Shown: positions 1 through 9,779 of the stretch, piece after piece
Layout of the letters: each line of letters starts with the position of its first letter
Position numbering within the stretch: position 1 is the first letter of the stretch
NCBI GenBank assembly: GCA_949825045.1
Contig: OX463822.1
Span: forward strand, 2,981,001 to 3,045,000
Direction: 5' to 3'
From: Argyresthia goedartella
Lineage: Eukaryota > Arthropoda > Insecta > Lepidoptera > Argyresthiidae
Length of the DNA: 64,000 nt
Position numbers and translations under genes: made by a program
Notes under the pieces: generated by a model
Database searches by the model: none
What the model was told of the DNA's origin: nothing
The model's input: the letters and a program-made list of their open reading frames with translations, nothing else

Positions 1-60
1 TATGCCTTGGTAATAAAATTCAAAACCTATACGGGAAATGGCATTTCTAGAAATTCCATA
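1..60 (+). mobile_element. TTAA-type MITE (family M1), partial at window edge
   Basis: The first 50 bases match the middle of a short repeat that occurs again at 14721-14847, 25955-26085 and 49534-49662 (shared stretch 'GGTAATAAAATTCAAAACC' and the following purine-rich segment). The best copy has TTAA on both sides and inverted ends, so the family is most likely a piggyBac-type nonautonomous element. The left end lies outside the window. Confidence 0.55.
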
Positions 61-328
61 TGAGGCGAGTCCCTTAGATTTGAATGGCATTGCGACTGAT
101 ATCACAAATACATACTAAAAAAAAACAGTAATTTCATCCCCATCGATCGTATGCATTAATTAATATAATTGCTATGTATAGCCTGTTTAGCAATGTCCAG
201 AAAAGCCCTAGAAATATTGTGATTTTACGTACAAAATTAATGTCTTATATGTTACATGGGGCGTACTCTGTTTGTTTATTATTGTATGAAACTAAATACA
301 AGAAGATAAGTTGAACTCTCTTTCACAG

Positions 329-523
329 ATGAAGGCAATTATCTTTTCCTTCCTTCTCCTGGCAACCCTGATGGTCTGCTTTGCCTCGTCCGTAGACGAA
401 GAGGGCCACAGCGTTCAGAAGAGAACCATTCCCTACTTCCGGACCCTGCTTGGACATCCTTCGTACCCGTACCACTTCTACCCGTCCGGGTACCCGTACG
501 GGGTTGGACGGTACATGCTCTAG
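329..523 (+). CDS. small secreted peptide precursor (64 aa), likely host gene exon
   Basis: A 64-residue product starts at ATG 329. The first 20 or so residues are a classic signal peptide: Lys2, then a hydrophobic core (IIFSFLLLATLMVCF) ending in small residues. A short acidic spacer ends in Lys-Arg ('SVQKR'), a dibasic processing site. The remaining 32-residue segment is rich in Tyr, Pro, His and Gly ('YPYHFYPSGYPYGVGRYML'). It has no cysteines and no terminal Gly for amidation. The bases just before the ATG (ctctctttcacag, 316-328) are a good splice acceptor, so the ATG is probably the first codon of exon 2, with a 5' UTR exon upstream. A TTG at 311 is in frame but lies in the acceptor tract. 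I do not recognise the family. It could be a neuropeptide-like precursor, an antimicrobial peptide or a small cuticle-type peptide. No AATAAA is seen in the next 250 bases. Confidence 0.55.
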   Translation: MKAIIFSFLLLATLMVCFASSVDEEGHSVQKRTIPYFRTLLGHPSYPYHFYPSGYPYGVGRYML

Positions 524-819
524 ACTGTTCTGTTTTTAGCATGTAATTAGGACAACTAGAGTTTACAATCGCTTTTGAAAAATTGCAATCTTTTATTGTG
601 ACTGCTTGTTATGTTCATGAAAGGCTACTTACTGGATTCTGATTCTGACGTTTTGATGTTTTGATTACATTTTTGAGCATACTCTTGTGTTTTGATTTGA
701 AATAGTATTGTTATTTTATTTTGCTATCTATTCTTGCCTTCGAAATGAAAACTGAAGGCATTTAAACAAAACCGAACCTGTTGAGGAAACCTTCATAAAC
801 CACAACACTTATCATAGCG

Positions 820-1060
820 TCACGCCTTTTCCCTTACGGGGTGGCAGGGGCACAATTGTGCCCACATTTTGCTAGTTATTTATTACTCCAGGGGGGACTC
901 ATCCATCGCCGCAGCTATAGAGTAATGAAGGTTTACTCGCAATGTCTTCCATCACCGTTAGAACGACCGTAAAATGAGTGAAGATAAATGACGTATCTCA
1001 TTGACCATGTACCACATGGTCAATCAGACGGGAGTTAAAACTGCACCTCCTGCATGAGAA
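820..1060 (+). repeat. dispersed repeat with 16-bp palindrome core (family P)
   Basis: Contains 'CTTACGGGGTGGCAGGGG' followed by the self-complementary GGGCACAATTGTGCCC, then a 'TCCATCGCCGCAGCTATAGAGTAATGAAG' type tail. Related copies lie at 25585-25700 and, more diverged, at 59455-59525. Tail-like relatives are at 14085-14250 and 16145-16250. No coding capacity is seen. Confidence 0.5.
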
Positions 1061-1121
1061 GAAAACCTTCATAAATATGGTTATAAGGTGGATATTCATT
1101 CAAGAAATAAAATATCATATT

Positions 1122-1300
1122 CATAGTTCTGCCTGCTATGCGACAGGTCCTGGGTTCGATCCCCGGCTGAGGATAGTGAAAGAAAAAAACGTTGGTCTTG
1201 GACTTTTATTTGTGCGTGATGTCGCTATTTCTAGTTCCCACGAGGGTATCCTAGTGTGGGGCCAGAAGCCTGAAAATAAATTTTATGTGTATAAAATTTG
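1122..1300 (+). repeat. tRNA-derived SINE (family S1)
   Basis: Has a pol III B-box-like motif (GGTTCGATCCCCGG) near the front and the S1 core 'GGTATCCTAGTGTGGGGCC' followed by AGAAGC about 100 bases later. The same layout recurs at 12590-12772, 15926-16103, 37655-37985 and 47587-47775. The A-box end is degenerate here. Confidence 0.7.
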
Positions 1301-1600
1301 TATAGATAAAATTAAGTGTTGAATAACTGCTAAACGTGAGTGCATCGTTTCATCTACAGATGGTAAATGGGAAAAGTCTTTGCCGATCGTTTCATAATAA
1401 GAATAAGGTCATGCAATATCCCAGCTGTCATCTAAACCAGATGCCGGGTTCATTATAAAAGTTCCGGCATTACGTGAAATATTTGGCTAACTTCGGCGTT
1501 ACGGCACGACACGCATCCTAATTAGGACCCAGATTTATATGTGCGTTACGATTGCTCCGCCACGACATCGGGCCTTAAATTTTTTGGAATGGGAATTATT
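1300..1600. other. unassigned sequence
   Basis: No supported gene. The stretch around 1440-1560 is richer in CG dinucleotides than its surroundings (e.g. GTTCCGGCATTACGTG) but has no frame or recognisable motif. Confidence 0.4.
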
Positions 1601-1800
1601 AAACTGCTCATCAATAATACTGCTTTGCACAAAAAATATACTGATTTACAATCAAATATCAGGGCAAAATATTGCGGTAGCTTAGGTGAAGGGGGTGAGC
1701 GAAGCGAAGCCCCTTTTGTACTTCAGATTAGGGTTGAACATGTAAGACCAACAAAAATACTTAAAACATAAAAAGTGTTTTTACTGATCCTTTTTTTCTG
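1600..1800 (+). repeat. dispersed repeat family R
   Basis: Shares 'GGGCAAAATATTGCGGTAGC' and 'GGGGGTGAGCGAAGC' with 15805-15925, and 'GGGCAAAATACTTCGC' plus the 'GTTGAACATGTAAGA' segment with 38605-38745. The segment GGTGAGCGAAGCGAAGCCCC can fold on itself. The class of element is not clear. Confidence 0.5.
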
Positions 1801-2104
1801 TGAAATCAGTATTTTTGATGTGCGTATAAATACTAGCCTTCTGGAATCTGGGCTACGAGATGAAGAATACTAGCATTGCACTTAAGTGTAAGGTAAGGAT
1901 TATTTTGTATTAATGACTGAAGGATGTTTATTTCAGGCTTAATAAACTATAGAAAATTACAAAACACTTAAGTATACTAAATAACTTTACAGTTACAGTT
2001 ATAAGTAAAAAAAAACGCTTTTTTGTATTTTTAATTAATACTTAAAACATATAAATATATTTAACTCCAGGTTTCGCTACACCTGGGCCCCCAGTCGATG
2101 GTAC

Positions 2105-2259
2105 ACATATAATGTGTCTACTGCCACAAAGCCAAGTGCCTATATCTTAAAAATAAAATCAAAGCTTCTGGCGACAAAATTCAAACTACCATGGAATATT
2201 ATTAAAAAAGAGACAGGCAAGGTTAGGTCTAGTGAATCCAGTTTTAATTTAAGAGTTAA
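2105..2259 (+). mobile_element. LINE X, left fragment (linker between endonuclease and RT)
   Basis: Translation gives a Lys-rich linker followed by a 'WNIIKKETGK' type motif and 'SSFNLRVN', typical of the region between endonuclease and reverse transcriptase of CR1/Jockey LINEs. One extra base near 2190 shifts the frame. The fragment stops at TTAAGAGTTAA (2249-2259). The same 11 bases at 11380-11390 continue the same reading frame ('LRVNDELHSSNEDVANAF'). This fragment and 11391-12068 were therefore once one element, later split by the 9.1-kb insertion between them. Confidence 0.75.
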
Positions 2260-2472
2260 TTCTTTATTCTTTATTGCACAGAAATCTTAATAGTAAGGTA
2301 ACAAAACATTTTATGAGCAAAGGCGAGCTTATCTCTAAAGAGAGATTTCTACCAGCAAACCTAGGCAGGACAGGAAAAATTGTGCAACAGGAGAGTCCTA
2401 GTGCGCAAAAAAACTGTACACATCTAATTGTTTACAACTAAAACATAATAAATGATATAATAAATAAAATGA

Positions 2473-3648
2473 ATGAATGAAAATAAAATAAATGATGTGG
2501 ACGCTATCCTTGTCTCCGAGTCATTCCTGAAGCCTTCACTCTCCTCATCTATGTACTCTCTTCCAGGCTTCAGGCTCTACAGGAATGACAGAGTCGGGAA
2601 AGCGGATGGAGGTGTTGCTGTTTACCTGCGTGCGGATATTCCGTGCAAGGTGATCAGCGCATCCCCTAGCCAGTACTCCGAGTCTGCCGAATATCTCTTC
2701 CTCGAAATTCTTCTTTATCACAATAAGGTGCTTCTTGGTGTTGTTTATAGCCCCTCTCTCCGTGTTGATTATTTCGACACCTTTGAATCTATTCTTAATG
2801 ATTTGACCCCACTTTACGATGACACTCTCATTCTTGGGGATTTCAACACTTGTCTCCTCAAAAATGATTCTCGTTCAGCCAAGCTTAGGTCAATAGTAGA
2901 TTCATACAATCTGCACATTTTGCCGCTTGCGGCCACCCATTCCCAGCTACATTGCTCGCCCTCTCTTCTTGACATCATAATCATTTCCAACCTGGATAAG
3001 GTGGCCACTCATGGTCAACTTAACTCACCTTTTTCTTTTCACGACCTCATTTACGCCTCATATAAAATTAAGTCCCCTAAGTGCAGAACCAAATTTATTG
3101 AAACTCGCAGCTTCAAAGCCATCAACCTGGATTCCCTCAAGTCTGATGTTTCACTGGTCGATTGGTCCCCTGTCATCTTGAGCGAGAGCGTTGATGACAA
3201 AATTCACAGCTTCAATACAATTGTCCTGGGACTTTATGACAAACATGCTCCCATTAAAAAAGTTAGAGTGAAGCACCTGCCTGCTCCCTGGCTAAACGAT
3301 GATATCAAGCGACTTATGACCAAGAGAGATCGGGCTAAGTGCAGGTACAAAAAGGATCCGACAGATGACAATTTTCTCACCTACAAATCGCTTCGAAATC
3401 GTTGCAATCGTCTCTGTCGCGACGCCAAACGCCGCCACATCTTTGAGTGTATCGAAAGGTACACTCCTGCTCAGGTGTGGAAATTTCTCAGGACACTTGG
3501 TATTGGCAAGTCTCAGGCCCAGGACACGCATTCAGGTAATGTCGATCTCAACGCTCTTAATCAATTTCTCTCCGCACCGCCCGTTGTGATGGACTCTACC
3601 GTCAAGCAAGCCACTCTTCGGAGCCTGCGTTCTAGGTCACTTCCCTAA
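2473..3648 (+). pseudogene. LINE copy 1 endonuclease domain (ORF2 N-terminal part)
   Basis: Encodes most of an apurinic-type endonuclease (exo_endo_phos family), which nicks target DNA for target-primed reverse transcription. Visible motifs are 'VSESFLKPSL' near the start, 'GGVAVYLRADIPC', 'LILGDFNTCLL' (metal-binding Asp and Asn), 'SLLDIIIIS', and 'FSFHDLIY' in the place of the usual catalytic Ser-Asp-His. The first ~70 residues present in copy 2 are missing. The frame ends at 3648, where about 80 residues present in copy 2 have been deleted, joining the linker directly to the RT in another frame. Confidence 0.85.
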
Positions 3649-4999
3649 ATCATCCAATCCCACCTGCTTCAAAGAATATCGCCCGATTTCCATCTTGCCG
3701 ATCCTATCAAAAGTCCTCGAATCCATTGTCCATACCCAGCTCTCCCAATATCTATCCTCTAACAACCTATTAAATCCTTTTCAATTAGGCTTCAGACCGG
3801 GTCACAGCACAGTTACGGCTCTACTTAAAGTGACGGATGATATTCAGGTTGCCATGGATCAGAAGCAGCTTTCGTTGCTTACCCTGCTCGACTTCAGCAG
3901 TGCCTTTAACTGTGTTGACTTTGACATTCTCGTTGAACTTCTCAAATCTCTTAATCTCTCTTCCCATTCTATCAGCTGGTTCGACTCATACCTTCGTGAC
4001 CGTAAACAGCGTATGAAATCGGAGACGACTTGCACGGATTGGTGTGACCTCACCTCCGGTGTCCCCCAAGGTGGCATTCTCTCTCCTCTTCTATTTTCTA
4101 TATTTATTAACTCCATCTCCGATGCCCTCTCATCTTCTTATCATCTTTACGCGGATGACTTACAAATCTATCGCCACTTCTCTCCCGATAATGTAAACTC
4201 CGCTGTGGAGGCGTTAAACGCTGACTTAGAGGGTATTAGAGGATGGGCCTCGTCATTTGGGCTACTGGTTAACCCAAACAAGTCCCAGGCCATGATTATA
4301 GGTACCAGACACTCACTATGTTTGTTGAAGCAACAGTCTGTCCCTCCTGTATCTTATAACGGTACCGTAATCATGTATAGCGACACAGCGAAAAACCTGG
4401 GTGTTGTTTTCGATAACCAGTTAACCTGGTCAACGCATATCAGCGAGGTCAGCAGGCGAGTTTACGCTACCTTTCACTCTCTCAGGAGACTTCAGAACTT
4501 TCTTCCTCGTCAGACCAAAATTATTCTCGCCCAGTCTCTTTTACTTCCCCTCATTGACTATGCTGATGTTTGCTGGGTAAGCGCAAATGAAGAGCAACTG
4601 AACAAACTCGAACGACTTCAAAACCTCGGGATTCGGTTCATCTTCGGACTGCGAAAATATGATCACGTTTCTCAACATCGCAGGGAGTTGAATTGGCTTC
4701 CGATTCGTCTTCGACGGGACTCTCATATACTATGCCTGCTCTACAATATTTTGTGGAACCCTCGGTACCCTAACTTCCTGCGTGATCGCTTCGAATTTCT
4801 TTCTTCATGCAGGCCTCGGAGAACTCACATGGCTACTATGCTTAAAGCCCCACAACGCTCCACTGCAACCTTCGAGCACGGGTTTAGAATCCGCGCTATA
4901 CGGCTGTGGAATGAACTTCCCTGCACCATCAGGGACAGTCCATCACTGAATATCTTTAAGAACCGACTAAAGAAGCACTATCTTTCACTTTCTATTTAG
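3640..4999 (+). pseudogene. LINE copy 1 reverse transcriptase domain
   Basis: RVT_1-type reverse transcriptase. The order of motifs is 'FKEYRPISILPILSKVLE', 'GFRPGHSTVTALLKV', 'LLDFSSAFNCVD' (first catalytic Asp), 'SGVPQGGILSPLLFSIF', 'YHLYADDLQIY' (catalytic YADD, intact), 'NPNKSQAMIIGT', and a C-terminal 'LNWLPIRLRRD...IRLWNELP' region. The frame is open for more than 430 residues and ends at TAG 4999. The missing segment between endonuclease and RT (about 250 bp relative to copy 2) makes it nonfunctional as an autonomous ORF2. Confidence 0.9.
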
Positions 5000-5444
5000 C
5001 TTTATAATGTATTAGTATTAGTATATTTGTAAGATATTTATTGATATGCTGTATTTATGTAACTGTGTATGTAGTCTATATTTCTTAGCAATAGGGTTTT
5101 ATGTATGTGTAATATGTATTATATTAGAATATAGTCTTAATTGTACGCGCAATTCTTTCCCTTACCTATCATCTCCGTCTCCTATCCAACATGGTTTGCT
5201 GGAAGAAATCTCTTTTTAGAGATAAGCTCGCCTTTGTACATGTTTTTTCTATCATAAGTTATCTGTATGTCTGTTTTGTTTAGTACAATAAAGAAATTAC
5301 AAATTACAAATTACAATAAAGAAATTACAAATTACAAATTACAAATGATGTAATAAATGATTTACACTAAATAAAATACAAAAGCAAAAAATAAAATATA
5401 TATCAAACATATACTACTTATATATACATATATAAAACTACCTA

Positions 5445-6890
5445 TCACGAAAGAGAAAGGAAATGCTCTTTCAATCTAGTCTTAAAAGTGAAAATTGAGG
5501 GACTATCTCTAATAGCGCAGGGAAGTGCGTTCCACAGTCGGATCGCCGTTAACCTAAACGAGTGTTTGTAAGCGGCAGTGTTATGCCGAGGAGTAGAAAG
5601 AAGAGACATCGTGTGGGATCTCCGGTTGCTATGCCTGGAGGAAATAAACTCGAAACGTTCTCGAAGATATGAGGGGTAGCGGGGATTTCGCAAAATGTTG
5701 AACAGATAGGAGAGAACGTGCATATCACGACGAAATCGGATCGGAAGCCACCCCAACTCCTTGCGATACTGTGAGACATGATCATACTTGCGCAGCCCGA
5801 AGACAAACCGAATCCCGAGGTTTTAAAGTCGTTCGAGTTTGTTCAGTTGTTCTTCGTTCGCACCGATCCAGCAAACATCCGCATAGTCGATTAAAGGTAG
5901 TAGGAGGGACTGGGCAAGGGTGATTTTAGTCTGCTGCGGCAGAAAGTGCTGCAATCTCCGTAGGGAGTGAAATGACGCAAAGACTCGTCTGCTGACCTCA
6001 CAAACATGGGGCGACCAGGACAACAATTTATCAAATACAACCCCAAGATTCTTGGCCTTCTCGCTGTATGAAATTATGTTACCATCATACACTATAGGGT
6101 CGACAGGCATTTTCGGAACTAGGTTATGAGAGTGACGAGTACCCAAAATCATGGCCTGCGATTTGCCCGGGTTAAAAAGCAGACCATATGAGGTAGCCCA
6201 TTTCCTGATGTTATCGAGATCAGCGTTCAACGCCTCTACTGTCAGATTCACATCACACGGAGAGAAGCGCCGATATATTTGAAGGTTATCTGCGTACAGA
6301 TGATAAGAAGAGGTAAGACTGTCAGAGATGGAGTTAATGAATACCGAGAAGAGGAGAGGAGAAAGGATGCCTCCCTGCGGAACACCTGCGGAGAGATCAC
6401 ACCAGTTGAGATCTCCTCAGACTTAATGCGTTGCTGGCGGTCTCTCAGGTAGGAGTCAAACCAGCGAGCAGAGTGCGAGGAGACATTAAAATTTCAACTA
6501 GTATATCGAAATCGACGCAGTTGAAGGCGCTACTGAAATCAAGCAGTGTAAGGACCGTAAGCTGCTTTTGATCCATAGCTAATTGAATGTCGTCAGTGAC
6601 TTTGAGCAGTGCTGTGGTAGTGCTGTGACCCGGCCTGAAACCTGATTGGTGGGGATTCAGTAACATTTTTGAGGAAAGGTAGGAGGAGAGTTGGGAGTGA
6701 ACAATTGATTCCAGGACTTTGGAGAGAATAGGCAGAATAGAAATGGGACGGAAATCTTTAAAGGAGGCGGGATTGGACGTTTTGGGGAGAAGAATCACAA
6801 GTGCCAATTTCCACTGGCTGGGGTGGCAACATTGGTCAAGCGACACATTAATTATGTGGGTGATGAGAGGTAACAGAACATCAATGATAG
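5445..6890 (-). pseudogene. LINE copy 2 reverse transcriptase domain
   Basis: Same family as 3640-4999, on the opposite strand. It runs from 'PIIDVLLPLITHIINVSL' at the right, through 'FKDFRPISILPILSKVLE' and 'LLDFSSAFNCVD', to 'IRLWNALPCAIRDSP' at the left. Frameshifts occur near 6480, 6410, 6260 and 5800. The catalytic motif reads 'YHLYADNLQIY' near 6290, so the second Asp of YADD is Asn here. At 6890 the frame is cut by the left end of the DNA transposon and resumes at 9780. Confidence 0.85.
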
Positions 6891-7275
6891 GGGTTATTTG
6901 GAAAAACAACCCATGTCAGAAAAAATCCAAAATGATATTTTGATGTCTATGGTTAGCTTTGAACAAGAGCTCTTCATTGGCTTATCACGATTTCTGAAGA
7001 ACCGCCCTAGTCAACAGATATTCAGTCAAAACTGTTGTATGGATGTACGGAAACATAACCTATGTCCTGTTGATCCGAGTAAAAAGAACCAAAGTCATTT
7101 TGACAAAGGCGCTTCTTACAAAAATATATTAAAAAAGTTTTTTTTTTTAAAGAAGTGCCAATGTCAATGTCAAGATGACATTTGCATTTTACCGGGATCC
7201 TGAACATGAACCTGTGGTTTTCTCGTTTTCTCAGTTTCTTTTTACTCCAATATTACAAATTTCGGTTTTCTGAAT

Positions 7276-9403
7276 ATGGATAAAGTGCAAAGAGACAATG
7301 AGTGTAGTGTACAGTGGAATACTAAGAGGAAAAAAAGCATACCAAAAGAGAAACGATTAAAAAACGAAAGGTGGCAGGAGATCCCCACATTAATCATGTT
7401 GGCAAAGCGAAGAGTGGAGTCATATTAGGACCAGACTGCAGGTAAAAGTCTATAGATATACTCTTATCCATGTAATCTAGCCATTGTTATTATTCAACCA
7501 AAGTTATCAAGTCAAAAGTACCAATGCATTCTATGTCATGGGAATCTGCATACTTTGGCATGGAAATTCTCTCTCTGTACGGTCTCCACGATACAGGTTA
7601 GACCTAGTGTGGAGACCACCAGTAATCTATCTTAATCTACCTGTGGTACCACTGTATTGTACGTACATATATTTACTGAAACTGGCAAATAAAGACTTGT
7701 ATTTGTATTTGGAAATCCCTTCATAAATGTATTTTTTGTAACAGGTGCACTCGACTGAAGTGCTTCACTAATATATCTGAACAACAGCGGCTAAAAGTAT
7801 TACAAGATTTCCTTGGGTATGATACAAAAAATCAGCAAGACGCACACTTGTCTGGGCTAATATCTTACCAAAATATCCAACAGCGAAGACCTCGAAAAGA
7901 ACATGCTGATGGTGATGATTCATTTCAACACGAAGTGGCTTATCATTACAAAGTAAGAGTCCAAGGGTCACCGAGTCATCAAGAGGTACCTGTATGTGCC
8001 AAAGCCTTTGCAAGTTTACATGGCATTACAAGAGGACGATTGCGAACAATCCAATCAAAGGTTATCTCTGGTACAATACCCATAGATGGACGAGGCACAC
8101 ATGACACAAGACCTCATAAAGTTCCAATAGAGCTGATCCACTTGATAAAACTACATATTAAACGTTTTAAAGCCAGGCAGTCACATTACTCTTTACGTGA
8201 CAACCCCAACGTCATGTATTTGCCTGAGGAATTGTCTGTTAATAAAATGCACGGATTATTCTTACATGAAGTGAGAATCAATATTCCTTACAGGGTGTAT
8301 TACAATGTATTTAGGAAAGAATTCAATATTAAATTTGGACTCCCGAGATCAGACACATGCAGTATATGTGATGAACTCAAGTTAAAAATCATGTGTGCTA
8401 CTGATAATGAAAAAGATGAACTTATTGTCCAAAAAACATTACATTTACAAAAAGCCAAAAAATTCCGTGACCTGAAAAATGCCTATAAAGAAAAGGCACA
8501 GAAGGGTGAATGTATGGTGCTATCATTTGATTACATGCAAAATCTGCCACTGCCTCACATAAAAACTGGGGATGTGTTTTACTCACGCCAAATGTGGTAT
8601 TACGTGTTTGGAATACATGACTTGGCAAATGATGCAGTTTCAATATATTGCTACACAGAAATGACTGGTAAAAAGGAGCCTCTGATGTAACATCTTTGCT
8701 ACTTCCCTATTTAAACAACAGACAGATAACCTCAGATAATCTTGTATGGCTCAGTGATGGTTGTGGAGGCCAAAACAAAAACCACGTAATGGTTTATTTC
8801 CAATATTTTTTGGTGCATGTGCTGAAAATTTTTAAAACAATAACACATGTATTCCCAGTAAGAGGTCACTCTTATCTTCCCAATGATACAGATTTTGCCC
8901 TGATTGGAAACAAAAAAAACAGATGCTCTCCTGAAGTTCCAGCTGACTGGGATGAAATAATAAGGGAAGCGAGGGTATACCCTAGCCCTTTCGAAGTCAT
9001 ACCAGTGACACAAGACTGTTTCTTCAATATGAAAGGAGCACTGACTCCGGCCTTTCTAAAGGTCCCAAAACCTGCTCTTAAGTTGCGACAAGCACGCATA
9101 ATCAAGACAAATGGTCAATATCCGTTCATAAAGGTTAAAAATGGACCTGTGAATGTATCACAGGTCCATCTTTTAGGAGCGAAATACGTAAAAAGCAGCC
9201 TCTCCCTTGTGCTTGATCCGTTGTATTTTGCCCCCATCGAAATGACAGATGCAAAAAAGGCCAATCTGATGAACCTCAGTAAATACTTAACTAGCTCTGA
9301 AAATCGAGACTACTACCGCCAGATTTGCGGCAATGCTAATCAGGAGGACACAGATGATATAGAAGTTGATGATGATGACAATAGCGATGCCTGTGAAGAC
9401 TGA
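7276..9403 (+). pseudogene. transposase-like protein, DUF7869-type, two exons, two frameshifts
   Basis: Exon 1 (7276-7441) starts with ATG and a Lys/Arg-rich stretch, then after a one-base slip near 7365 reads 'VAGDPHINHVGKAKSGVILG'. Intron 7442-7744 has GTAAAAG at the donor and TTGTAACAG at the acceptor. Exon 2 continues with 'CRCTRLKCFTNISEQQRLKV', then a CxxC motif ('TCSICDEL'), 'VLSFDYMQNLPLPHI', 'SDGCGGQNKNHVMVYFQ' and 'VRGHSYLPNDTDFALIG', and ends in an acidic tail. The Asp in 'LSFDY' and the Asp in 'SDG' are plausible catalytic acids, by inference. A one-base loss in the A run near 8670 breaks the frame ('TGKK' to 'GASDVTSLLLPY'). The family is widespread in arthropod genomes and usually annotated as uncharacterised. 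I infer a transposase role from the TIRs around it. Confidence 0.7.
7570..7722 (+). repeat. SINE-like 3' part inside the transposase intron
   Basis: 'CACGATACAGGTTAGACC' followed by TAGTGTGGAGACC resembles the S1 SINE core, and the segment ends in 'AATAAAGACTTGTATTTG'. It fills half of the intron at 7442-7744, so it either inserted there later or the intron grew from it. Confidence 0.45.
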
Positions 9404-9779
9404 TGATTACAATAATATAACTCTGTAAGAAAAATAATGTAAGGATAATTAGTGATTGCTGATTAAATAAAAGACTTGTAAGTCATTGCGCTTTGTTATT
9501 TGCCTCCTTTTAAAAAAAAATGTTTGTAAAAACCGCACATGTCACAAATAAGTCACGTTTTGTTCGGAAAAAGCGCCTTAGTCAAAGTTATTTTCTTGAA
9601 TATGTCCTTTGGTTTTTCAATGTTGTAAAAAATGATGTTCCAAGAACAATGTAAGTTTATTGTTTTAACATTTTTGATACAATACCTAGTTTTGTCATAG
9701 GTACAGTTCATGAAAGACGATTTTTTCGTCTGGTGCATAAAGTGTTGAAAGTGACTTGGGTTGTTTTTCCAAATGACCC

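Larger units (their letters stand above)
2466..5342 (+). mobile_element. CR1/Jockey-type LINE (copy 1), inserted into copy 2
   Basis: The flanks AAATGATATAATAAAT (2450-2465) and AAATGATGTAATAAAT (5343-5358) match at 15 of 16 positions and form the target duplication. The host sequence on both sides is the 3' UTR of the minus-strand copy. The element is 5' truncated inside the endonuclease, has an internal deletion between endonuclease and RT, and ends in AATAAAG plus repeated 'AAATTAC' units, the short-repeat tail seen in CR1-like LINEs. Its 3' UTR near 5200 is the reverse complement of 2265-2350, which shows that both copies belong to one family. Confidence 0.8.
6891..9779. mobile_element. 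DNA transposon with 28-bp TIRs, DUF7869-like transposase (Sola-like, tentative)
   Basis: Left end 6891-6918 and right end 9752-9779 are inverted repeats matching at 26 of 28 positions (core ATTTGGAAAAACAACCCA). Both ends abut the coding sequence of LINE copy 2 and separate its endonuclease from its RT. A GTTAT occurs next to both ends (6893-6897 and 9787-9791), but it overlaps the left TIR, so the exact target duplication is unclear. Inside is one transposase gene on the + strand (7276-9403). The superfamily is inferred from the protein type: a Cys-rich N-terminus, 'SDGCGGQNKN' and 'GHSYLPNDTDFA'. A profile search would settle it. Confidence 0.75.

Noticed and set aside
1140..1175. Functional tRNA gene suggested by a good B box
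   Set aside because: No cloverleaf can be completed; the B box belongs to SINE S1. The same applies at 12710, 16040, 37785, 47630, 52570, 54270 and 63745.
2260..2466. Possible 5' inversion (twin priming) of LINE copy 1
   Set aside because: The inverted segment is the 3' UTR end, not the 5' part of the element, and the target duplications show it is the tail of the older minus-strand copy.
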